From Boudabousia tangfeifanii (GTDB lineage: Bacteria > Actinomycetota > Actinomycetes > Actinomycetales > Actinomycetaceae), in NCBI RefSeq assembly GCF_001856685.1, contig NZ_CP017812.1:2046001-2110000 (forward strand): 64,000 nt of DNA, in the 5' to 3' direction. The notes beneath the pieces are model-generated. The model ran no database searches and was not told the origin of the DNA. It was given only the letters and a program-made list of their open reading frames with translations. A program made the translations under genes and the position numbers. This document shows positions 15,739-22,758 of this stretch, piece by piece (position 1 is the first letter of the stretch; each line of letters begins with the position of its first letter).

Positions 15739-16826
15739 CCACGGTTGCCTACCACGCACCTTACCCGTTAAATCCGAAGGCAACTTCTGCGTCCGGAATT
15801 CGGCCAGTGAAGATGAAACAGGCTTTCGAATCACTCGGCTACGAGGTGATTGATTTGACGGGGAATGCAAAAACTCGCGCTTCGGCTTTGCAGCGCTTAA
15901 AGGCCGATTTGGATCGAGGGCGAAAAATCGACTTGTGTTATAGCGAGTCCGCGACGATTCCAAACATGGTGACTGAGCCCAAGCATTTTCCTCTGCACCC
16001 TTTTTTGGACCGACGCCTTCTGAAAACTTTGCATCAAGCAGGGGTGCCGATTGGCCTCTTTTACCGGGATATTTATTGGAAATATGACGATTATCGTCAA
16101 CGGGTTGGTTGGCCTCTGGCCACAATAAATACCCGCATGTATCACTGGGATTTAGCGACATACCGAGCTTTTGTTGATCGCCTGTTCGTCCCCTCGTTAA
16201 AGATGGCAGCCGAGGTACCCGGGTACCCGCTAGAGCAGGCGGTAGCTTTGCCCCCGGGCGCGCAGATTCGCGATACCGACACCGAGATTGATGGGGTGCG
16301 GATCCTTTACATTGGGGCGCTTGGTGGACACTACCGGACAGATTTGCTGTTCGAGGCCGTGGCGCAAACCCCTGGGGTGGAGCTGACGGTTTGTACGGGT
16401 GCGGCCGGTTGGGAGTCGGCAAAACCCGAGCTTGAACGTTTCCTTAGCGACCGTATCCGGGTGGTGCACAAGTCCGGCGAGGAACTGAACGAACTTTACG
16501 ATTGGGCCACAGTTTGCTCGATTTACATGCGCCCCGACGAGTACCGTTCCTTTGCCCAGCCGATGAAAGTCTACGAGTACTTGGGGGCTGGAAAACCCAT
16601 CATCGCCAGCGCAAGAACCATGGCTGGGGATTTCATTACCGAGGGCGATTGCGGTTGGACCATCCCCTACGACCTGACTGCCGCGAAAGAACTCCTTGGG
16701 CGTTTGGCCGCAGACCCAAGCGAAATTGTTACGCGCTCCGAGCAAGCCAAAGTGGTGCGCCAAAACCACACTTGGGAGGCCCGCGCCCAGTTCGTGATCG
16801 ATACGCTGCCCGTGATTAACAAGTAG
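15735..16826 (+). CDS. Glycosyltransferase, copy 2 of a tandem pair
   Basis: This 363-residue protein is alignable with the preceding one over its full length (MTTVAYHAPYPLNP, SGIRPVKMKQAFESLGYEV, PMKVYEYLGAGKPIIAS, HTWEARAQFVIDTL) and clearly arose by tandem duplication. Translation is coupled to copy 1 by ATGA. Third-position GC is higher in the 3' half than in copy 1, so the two have diverged for a while. Both retain the GT-B donor-site glycines and glutamate (EYLGAGKP). They may act in succession on one glycan. Confidence 0.85.
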   Translation: MTTVAYHAPYPLNPKATSASGIRPVKMKQAFESLGYEVIDLTGNAKTRASALQRLKADLDRGRKIDLCYSESATIPNMVTEPKHFPLHPFLDRRLLKTLHQAGVPIGLFYRDIYWKYDDYRQRVGWPLATINTRMYHWDLATYRAFVDRLFVPSLKMAAEVPGYPLEQAVALPPGAQIRDTDTEIDGVRILYIGALGGHYRTDLLFEAVAQTPGVELTVCTGAAGWESAKPELERFLSDRIRVVHKSGEELNELYDWATVCSIYMRPDEYRSFAQPMKVYEYLGAGKPIIASARTMAGDFITEGDCGWTIPYDLTAAKELLGRLAADPSEIVTRSEQAKVVRQNHTWEARAQFVIDTLPVINK

Positions 16827-16861
16827 CCGAAGCCGGCCTCGGCCCCTGAGATTTTCTTGTT

Positions 16862-16899
16862 TTAACGCCCCCAAGGAGTGATTCCTCTGGGGGCGTTAA
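16862..16899. terminator. Hairpin between convergent genes
   Basis: Twelve-base perfect arms (16862-16873 and 16888-16899) form a GC-rich stem. No T run follows on either strand, so it is at best an atypical bidirectional terminator for the glycosyltransferase and epimerase genes. Confidence 0.55.
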
Positions 16900-16961
16900 G
16901 TCTGCGTTTACGGGGCATGCGAGCTAACTTTTCTTGGGTTTGTCGACCCGAACCTAGCCGA

Positions 16962-17024
16962 ATGCCCAGCCAGTTCAGCCGCTTAGCCAGATGGTTCAGC
17001 CGCGTGCCCGAACAGTTCAGCCGC
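16962..17024 (-). repeat. Three 21-bp repeats just after the epimerase stop
   Basis: On the minus strand, after the TAA at 17025-17027, three 21-bp units each begin GCGGCTGAAC. Read in the same frame they would give AAELFGH, AAEPSG plus a stop, and AAELAGH. The 16-mer CAGTTCAGCCGCTTAG occurs exactly twice (16971-16986 and 17013-17028). Confidence 0.7.
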
Positions 17025-18095
17025 TTAGTCGCGGGCGTGTTCGATTAGTACTCGTACGACTTTGTCGGCGGCGTGCCCGTCACCGTAGGGGGCTTCTTGG
17101 GTGTCCTGGGGTCGAGGCCGCCCCGCAGCTTCAACTAGCTCCTCCCCCGGATTGACGAGGACGTTCCAGCCTAGTTGCACGGTTTCTACCCATTCGGTTT
17201 CAGTGCGCACAGTGGTGGTGGGCACGCGCAGCAGGAAGGCTTCTTTTTGAAGGCCACCGGAGTCGGTGATGACACCGCGGGCGTGCATGGCTGCGGCCAC
17301 CAGGTCTGGGTAGGCCAGGGGTGCGTGGGTGTGTAGGTTACCGCGTTCAATTTCGAGGCCGTGTTCTTGGGCCTTCGCGACGAGGCGTGGGTGGGCCACG
17401 ATCACTACCGGGTGGTCGACTTTTCCAAGCGAATCGAGGACGGCCTCAAGTTGTTCCTTGCTGTCAGTGTTGGCTGGCCGGTGGATGGTGGCAAGCGAGT
17501 ATTCGCCGGCTTTGAAACCAAGTTCCTCGGTGATGGGCGAGGGCTTGTCTTTGACGGCATCCCGGGTGGTGAACAGGACGTCGGTCATTACGTCGCCCAC
17601 AATCACGGTGCGGTCTTTAAGCCCTTCGTTGGCCAGATGGGTGGCCCCGACCTCGGTCGGCGAAAGTAGCAGGTCCGCGCAGTGGTCGGTGAGCACTCGG
17701 TTGTGTTCCTCGGGCATGTCACGGTTGAAGGAGCGCAGACCGGCCTCGAGGTGTGCGACGGGGAAATGCAGTTTGACTGCGGAAAGGGCGGCGGCGAGGG
17801 TGGAGTTCGTGTCGCCATAAACTAGCACCCAGTCGGGCTGGTGTTTGATGAGAACATCGTCCATGGCAGCCAGCATGGCACCAGTTTGGTGACCGTGGGA
17901 GCCAGAGCCAACCCCAAGATGCTCGTCAGGTGCGGGGATCTGCAAATCTTGGAAGAAAACGTCGGAAAGCATCGGATCATAGTGCTGGCCAGTGTGCACA
18001 ATAATGTGTTCTACGCCGGCGCGCTCACAAGCATGAGCAATCGGTGCAAGCTTCACAAACTGGGGGCGCGCCCCTACCACGGAAAGAATTTTCAC
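17025..18095 (-). CDS. wecB: UDP-N-acetylglucosamine 2-epimerase (non-hydrolysing)
   Basis: The enzyme interconverts UDP-GlcNAc and UDP-ManNAc, precursors of envelope polysaccharides and teichoic-acid linkage units. The 356 residues have the family hallmarks: VVGARPQFVKLAPI at the start, VYGDTNSTLA, HLEAGLRSFNRDMPEEHNR with catalytic acids and His, and SDSGGLQKEAF-like ITDSGGLQKEAF. It starts with GTG at 18095. It converges on the glycosyltransferase pair, and all three probably serve surface-glycan synthesis. Confidence 0.93.
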   Translation of the reverse strand: MKILSVVGARPQFVKLAPIAHACERAGVEHIIVHTGQHYDPMLSDVFFQDLQIPAPDEHLGVGSGSHGHQTGAMLAAMDDVLIKHQPDWVLVYGDTNSTLAAALSAVKLHFPVAHLEAGLRSFNRDMPEEHNRVLTDHCADLLLSPTEVGATHLANEGLKDRTVIVGDVMTDVLFTTRDAVKDKPSPITEELGFKAGEYSLATIHRPANTDSKEQLEAVLDSLGKVDHPVVIVAHPRLVAKAQEHGLEIERGNLHTHAPLAYPDLVAAAMHARGVITDSGGLQKEAFLLRVPTTTVRTETEWVETVQLGWNVLVNPGEELVEAAGRPRPQDTQEAPYGDGHAADKVVRVLIEHARD

Positions 18096-18180
18096 GAGCC
18101 TATTTTAGCCCCAGTCCCCAAATCGAGTTAGTCGAGACCGGCCGAGGGCGATGCGTCCTCAGCGGGCGCGGGCTCGATGG

Positions 18181-18252
18181 GGGTGCCTCCTCGGGGTGCG
18201 ATGCGGGTGCCTCCTCGGGGTGCGATGCGGGTGCCGCGTCCTCGGGGTGCGG
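18181..18252. repeat. 24-bp minisatellite between wecB and a membrane protein
   Basis: Two perfect adjacent copies (18181-18204 and 18205-18228) of a unit beginning GGGTGCCTCCTC are followed by a third degenerate copy with a small insertion. The 235 bases between the flanking genes (18096-18330) hold nothing else I can recognise. The repeat stretch could encode Ala/Pro-rich peptide in one frame, but there is no start signal. Confidence 0.75.
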
Positions 18253-18330
18253 GGGCGTGCTCATCCTCAGGAATCAGGGCGCGATGCGGGTGTCGTCCTC
18301 GTCCTGTTCACATCCACACGCGGACTATGG

Positions 18331-18708
18331 CTAATTGAGCCGGGAACCGTCCTCGGAAAGCGGTGGTTTTACGCTGGTCTGTTTCTTGGCCTCTTGTTGT
18401 TTGCGGCTTTTTTCTCGTTTGAGGGCGAGGGTTGCCTGAGCGATGTTGGCCTCGGTGTGCCGGCGGCGGTATTCCTTGATTTCTTCCGCGGTGGGGTTGG
18501 GAATGTCGTCAAGCGGATAGAGTTCGTCGAGGGTTTTCGGCTCCGTTTTTGGTTTCAGATAGTAACCGGCAATTAGCAGGATGATGGCCGGCACGAAGAA
18601 GAGGAAGAACCAGCTTTCGCGGTCGACAAAGTAGTACAGGATGGTGGCAATGAACAGGCTCAGCCCACCGATGGAGCTGATAATGGCGGCAAGCTTTTTC
18701 TGGGTCAT
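18331..18708 (-). CDS. Small two-helix membrane protein with charged C-terminus
   Basis: A 125-residue protein with two hydrophobic helices (about 8-28 and 32-50) and then a cytoplasmic charged region (EEIKEYRRRHTEANIAQATLALKREKSRKQQ) likely to form a coiled coil. A strong ribosome binding site (GGAGGAAGC) precedes the ATG. I do not recognise a family. Confidence 0.7.
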   Translation of the reverse strand: MTQKKLAAIISSIGGLSLFIATILYYFVDRESWFFLFFVPAIILLIAGYYLKPKTEPKTLDELYPLDDIPNPTAEEIKEYRRRHTEANIAQATLALKREKSRKQQEAKKQTSVKPPLSEDGSRLN

Positions 18709-18786
18709 GCTTCCTCCAAAGGATTGTTATCTAGGTTAACCATGATACCAAATGTTCCTCAGGCCACATTTTGCTACTCTGTTTGC

Positions 18787-18960
18787 ATGAACGAGTCGGA
18801 GGGGCTAATGCTGTTGCTGTTCATCCGCGGTGACAAGCTACTTTGTCTTGAGGGCGCTCCCACCAGCGATGAGGAGCCTTACCCCGAGTTCCCACCTCCA
18901 GCGCAGATCGAGTTCTTCGGTAACCTGGCCGAGCCGGTGACCTTCGAGGAGGGCGATTAA
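18787..18960 (+). CDS. Short hypothetical acidic protein
   Basis: A 57-codon frame (MNESEGLMLLLFIRGDKLLCLEG, then an acidic Pro-rich end). It lies between a divergent gene and a hairpin that would make a good terminator. There is no clear ribosome binding site. It could start at 18724 instead or be non-coding. No homology recognised. Confidence 0.35.
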   Translation: MNESEGLMLLLFIRGDKLLCLEGAPTSDEEPYPEFPPPAQIEFFGNLAEPVTFEEGD

Positions 18961-19009
18961 TATCCAGCCTTTTCTCGCTGCCGGCATTTTCAACGTTTTC
19001 TAATGACAG

Positions 19010-19059
19010 CTAAAACCGTTGACGGGTAACCAAAATAGTTAGCGCGTCAACGGCTTTAG
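19010..19059. terminator. Hairpin between convergent genes
   Basis: Fifteen-base arms (19010-19024 and 19045-19059), one G-T wobble-type mismatch, loop of 20 bases. It lies between the ends of the small plus-strand frame and the EcsC-like gene and probably stops transcription on both strands, although the T runs are short. Confidence 0.55.
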
Positions 19060-19079
19060 GCAGGATTTCGAGGTTCGTA

Positions 19080-20156
19080 TTATTTTTCAGCCTCGGTTTC
19101 TTCGGACTTGCTGGGGGTACTAAATAGCATTTTGCTTGCTACGCCACCAAGACCAGATGCAACTCCCATTACCCCCTTGGTTGCGACATTTAGCGCCGCG
19201 TTACCAGCGTGTAGGGATTGCGAGGCAACCCGAGAAACTACGCCTTCTTCTTCTGGTTGTTGTTCGGCTGCTAGGTCTAACTGCTTAAAGGCTTCTAGGT
19301 ATTTTGCTGATTCACCGAAAGGTGGCGGGTTTTTCCGCAGGTGTTTTTGTAGTCGATAGGCTTGGCTTCGCAGTGACACAAGGGTTAGACCACCGGAGAT
19401 TGCACCTCCCAATAATGGCACGGCTTTAGTTAGGCCTTTAGCGAGGGAATCTTTTGTCACTTTGATTCCAACCAGTTTTAGGGTTTGTTTTACTGGCTGG
19501 TACCAGACTGTTTTGGTTAGAGCTTGCTTGGCGATTTGATGTTGGATGGCTGGCCGAGCTACCGAGTTAGCGAAAGTAACTAGGCTGTTTGAGGCACCCG
19601 CGACTCCCATCATTACCCCAAGGAAAGATGCCAAAAGCCCAAGAGTTTGATCATCAACATCATCTAGTTGTTTGAGAAATTCTTTCCAGCCATATAAGTA
19701 GGCTAGTTTTTGCATGACTCGGAACGCGTGTACATAGTATTGCATCACGTCACCTGGGATGGTTGCGGCCATGGCAAAACCACCGGGAAGACCAGCAAAG
19801 AAGGAAATCGAGGCAGACTTTTTGGTTTCGAAGCCGATAGTGTCTTCTGCGAGTTGGTCAAGAATCTCCGGGTCAACTCCCGCATCGAAAGGGGTAGAGT
19901 CGACTGCTTCTTTAATTACTGCTTTTGAGACCCCTAGACGGTGTAGCTCTTGCGTTAGGAACTTGTCACGTTCGATTTTCACGCCACGAAGTCGAATGAT
20001 TTTCTTTAAAAACTCTGTTGCGAAAGCAACCGCTTCGGCGTCTTGTTCAGCAGTGAGTTCAGAAAGTTCCGTAACGGGATTCTCGGCAAGAGATTCTACG
20101 AGCTTGTTTTCTGCCTCTACTAGAGCGCGATCTTCATTTTCAGGATTTTCAGCCAT
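19080..20156 (-). CDS. EcsC-like membrane-associated protein
   Basis: This 358-residue protein has a central part resembling the EcsC family: FFAGLPGGFAMAATIPGDV, then MQYYVHAFRVMQKLAYLYGW, a glycine-rich amphipathic segment followed by a helix with aromatic residues. Other hydrophobic patches (LGLLASFLGVMMGVAG, AVPLLGGAISGGLTLV) suggest peripheral or partial membrane insertion. The first 45 residues are acidic. The start has GGGAGAAAAAG in front. EcsC proteins have no settled biochemical function. Assignment is by motif resemblance only. Confidence 0.55.
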   Translation of the reverse strand: MAENPENEDRALVEAENKLVESLAENPVTELSELTAEQDAEAVAFATEFLKKIIRLRGVKIERDKFLTQELHRLGVSKAVIKEAVDSTPFDAGVDPEILDQLAEDTIGFETKKSASISFFAGLPGGFAMAATIPGDVMQYYVHAFRVMQKLAYLYGWKEFLKQLDDVDDQTLGLLASFLGVMMGVAGASNSLVTFANSVARPAIQHQIAKQALTKTVWYQPVKQTLKLVGIKVTKDSLAKGLTKAVPLLGGAISGGLTLVSLRSQAYRLQKHLRKNPPPFGESAKYLEAFKQLDLAAEQQPEEEGVVSRVASQSLHAGNAALNVATKGVMGVASGLGGVASKMLFSTPSKSEETEAEK

Positions 20157-20339
20157 CTTTTTCTCCCGGTAAGCGACATCTTTGCCGCACGTTTTATGAG
20201 TAAAAAATAGCCCATTAGAAGCCAGAGGACAAGTTAATCCTATTATCAGACTTTAAAGCGTGATTTTTCCGCATAGTTTTGCGCTTATCCGGCGTTCAGA
20301 GACCTTATATTTTGCGATTTTTTGTTCAAGTTATCGTCT

Positions 20340-20876
20340 TTATTTTTGGTTGAACGCGGCTTGCCCCGGGTTTTCGAGGGCGCGGGCGACGACTCGGGTG
20401 AAGCGGGCGTTCATGGGTGGGAGCTGGTCGGCTCTAACGAAGTGGCATTCTGTGTTTTCTCCATCGGCTGGCCAGGGGGTGACGCCCTCGGATTGTTTCG
20501 TAACGAGGAAGCTGAATGCTAGGTCGAGGTAGATAGTTTCGTCCCCGTTGGCGTAGGTGATGGGGCCAACCACCTCGGTCGATAGGAGTCGCTGGCCGAG
20601 GGCGTGGATCCCAGTTTCTTCAAGGGTTTCGCGAGCACCGGCAACGGCTGGTTCTTCCCCCGGGTCGATGATGCCGGTGACCGGAGTCCAGTGGCCATTG
20701 TCGGCTCGGCGCACGACCAGCACTTCCCACTCGGCGGGGTTCAACGGTCCGTCGGGCAGCGCCTCGGCGGTGGTGCCGTCCGCTGGGCGTAGTACCACCG
20801 CAGTCACACCGGGGAGCCAAAGTTGGGCGTGACCAATCTGCTCACGAAGTTCAAGAATAAAATCAGGGGTTGCCAT
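20340..20876 (-). CDS. Nudix hydrolase
   Basis: The 178-residue protein carries a complete Nudix box, GEEPAVAGARETLEETGI, which binds the metal and hydrolyses a nucleoside-diphosphate bond. The preceding strand (WEVLVVRRADNGHWTPVTG) and the overall length are typical of actinobacterial Nudix enzymes with an ADP-ribose or NADH-like substrate. Substrate cannot be read from the sequence. It is a single gene, with an AT-rich 183-bp gap before the EcsC-like gene downstream. Confidence 0.88.
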   Translation of the reverse strand: MATPDFILELREQIGHAQLWLPGVTAVVLRPADGTTAEALPDGPLNPAEWEVLVVRRADNGHWTPVTGIIDPGEEPAVAGARETLEETGIHALGQRLLSTEVVGPITYANGDETIYLDLAFSFLVTKQSEGVTPWPADGENTECHFVRADQLPPMNARFTRVVARALENPGQAAFNQK

Positions 20877-21016
20877 AGGGTGATTTTATCGCAAGAAAAA
20901 CGCTAACCGACAAGCAAAGTTGCAGATCAAAAGAAACCACCAACACGAATCTTCAATCCAACAGACAGCACAAGCTAGTGGTCACGATTTCCCGAAGAGA
21001 AAAGAAGTACAGGTTT

Positions 21017-21397
21017 CTATTCACCTGCAAAACCTGAGCGACCGTTATTATCATTCGGTTCTTCCGTTAGGCTATTGCCAGCTTCATCCGCAGCTTTGCT
21101 ACTTTGGAGCCGTAACAATTTTGTTGTGTACCATGCCCAAATGAACAAGAGCGAACCAACAGCAAGACTTATCAGAAAAAATAGAAAATATAACGTCCGG
21201 GACTGATCACATTGTCCCGCAAAATCTGTTCTGACATTGCTAAAACTCGTTGTCAGATCATGCACCTCAGCGGCATCTGACGGAATCAATACAGAGCCGC
21301 AGGAAACACCCTGATAGCTAATCGGAATTAATCCGATGATTACTGCGACAATCACCAAAACTACGCCAACAACTTTTGCTAGTTTTAAATTTTTCAT
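21017..21397 (-). CDS. Small membrane protein with two helices and an external loop
   Basis: The 126 residues contain helices at about 9-27 and 69-90. Between them is an extracellular loop with two cysteines (YQGVSCGS and AGQCDQS) that may form a disulfide. The C-terminal tail is polar. GGACGGGGAA just before the ATG serves as ribosome binding site. No family recognised. Confidence 0.6.
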   Translation of the reverse strand: MKNLKLAKVVGVVLVIVAVIIGLIPISYQGVSCGSVLIPSDAAEVHDLTTSFSNVRTDFAGQCDQSRTLYFLFFLISLAVGSLLFIWAWYTTKLLRLQSSKAADEAGNSLTEEPNDNNGRSGFAGE

Positions 21398-21587
21398 TTC
21401 CCCGTCCCATGATCAAAAGTAAAGACAAATAGATAATAAGCCACAGAAAGAAAATCAGTCTGAAGAAAACCTGAAAAGTACCGCTCTTCCTCAGGGGAAA
21501 GGAGTACTCCCTTCAGGAAGAATCTGCGTCTGCAGGTATTTCAGGTTTTAGTATCCGACGATTTTGTCTGATCGCGAGCTATGTGTC

Positions 21588-21616
21588 TTGCTCATAAATC
21601 CGGTTGGGGCTATTAT
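21588..21616 (+). promoter_or_regulatory. Probable promoter of the 290-residue unknown gene
   Basis: TTGCTC (21588-21593) and TATTAT (21611-21616) are 17 bp apart, about 90 bp before the start codon. Upstream, 21398-21587 holds an imperfect hairpin near 21484-21528 and nothing else recognisable. Confidence 0.5.
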
Positions 21617-21707
21617 CGAATTGTGCACGGCATGGTTGCCGTTTCACCTTCTGGCGTTGATGTGATCCGCCGAAAAACTAACCCTACAAAAATGAAAGCG
21701 AAAAGCG

Positions 21708-22580
21708 ATGTTTGATGAAAATATCGCCCAGTCGCTAGTTAGCGCCTATTTTGAGGGCGCTATTAGTGCTGGGCTGGAATGGTGTAATTTACCGGATTTG
21801 GACCTGGACGAGGTCACTGTTGGTGACGTGGTCCATGCTGGTTTCAAAGTTTTGTATCGCCGAGCGAGTCTTCGCGAGTATAACGATGTGCATCCGATGG
21901 ATCGGGAACCGAACCTGTTGCAGTTGCGTAGTCGCGTGCCCGAGGGCGGGTCCACCCCGTTGGAACAGATTGCGTTGGCTTTGCTAGACGAGTGGTTTGA
22001 CTGGTGGGCCGAGGACGTCCTCGATAGGTGGGAGACTCTGCTGTATAAGTCGAAGCCAGTACCGGGTTGGATGTGGCAGATGGTTTGCCTACTGCCCGAG
22101 TCTGACAGGCGCACCCAGTTGCTGGCGGATTTTGAGGCGCATAATCGTCCCACCTTAGAAGACTATGCCGGTTGGTATGTGTTTGGTTCACAGTTTTCCA
22201 ACTTCGAACAGTTGAATCGCCCACTGATCGCCATTAGTTTGGCGCACTATCTGCCAGATTTGGTGGCACGTTTTTCGTTCGAGGAACTGCTCACCCCCAA
22301 ACGGGTGTTGGAACTGTATTCGCAAGGTAAATTGACCCAAGACGAGGCAATCGATTATTGCGCCTGCTACCCATATTTGGGGATCCCACCCACCCCATTG
22401 TGTGAGTCCTTCCAAGACACCCCAAGAGAAGGATCATCCTTTGATATTCACACCGGAGGGAAGGACGTGGTCACCAGCGAATTCTACTGCAAATTCCTGG
22501 ATCGCTTAGGTGCGTTCAACGCTAAAAAGAAGCAAAATCCCACGGACTACCGGGTGATTTCTAGGCCGCTTGTGCCCTAA
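21708..22580 (+). CDS. Conserved-looking protein of unknown function
   Basis: A 290-residue soluble protein rich in Trp, Tyr and acidic residues (LDEWFDWWAEDVLDRWETLL, VPGWMWQMVCLLPES). There is no signal peptide, transmembrane helix or catalytic motif I recognise. The pattern of helices with bulky aromatics suggests an all-alpha fold. The gene stands alone between a promoter and a good terminator, with codon use like the core genes around it. The start follows GCGAAAAGCG, a weak ribosome binding site. Confidence 0.7.
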   Translation: MFDENIAQSLVSAYFEGAISAGLEWCNLPDLDLDEVTVGDVVHAGFKVLYRRASLREYNDVHPMDREPNLLQLRSRVPEGGSTPLEQIALALLDEWFDWWAEDVLDRWETLLYKSKPVPGWMWQMVCLLPESDRRTQLLADFEAHNRPTLEDYAGWYVFGSQFSNFEQLNRPLIAISLAHYLPDLVARFSFEELLTPKRVLELYSQGKLTQDEAIDYCACYPYLGIPPTPLCESFQDTPREGSSFDIHTGGKDVVTSEFYCKFLDRLGAFNAKKKQNPTDYRVISRPLVP

Positions 22581-22676
22581 AGATCACTAGGCAAATGCCC
22601 CTTTCAGGTTCAAATGCTACAGATTTGCTTACTAAACGTGGCTCGATCGACCTTTTAGAAAGCGATTAAAGCAAAG

Positions 22677-22733
22677 AAGTTGGGGCTACCTGAAATGTAG
22701 CTTTACCACATTAGGTAACCCCAACTTGTTTTA
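22677..22733. terminator. Terminator between convergent genes
   Basis: Fifteen-base arms (22677-22691 and 22713-22727) with one mismatch form a long hairpin followed by GTTTTA on the plus strand. It separates the unknown gene at 21708 from the peptidase on the other strand and may serve both. Confidence 0.7.
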
Positions 22734-22758
22734 GCTAGAAGCTAGTTTCAAACCTTAT

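Noticed and set aside
18151..18576. Plus-strand frame through the minisatellite
   Set aside because: It overlaps the better-supported minus-strand membrane protein with its strong ribosome binding site, and its first part is only repeat.
22601..22680. tRNA-like TTCAGGTTCAAAT
   Set aside because: It recalls a T-loop, but no acceptor, D or anticodon stem can be folded around it.
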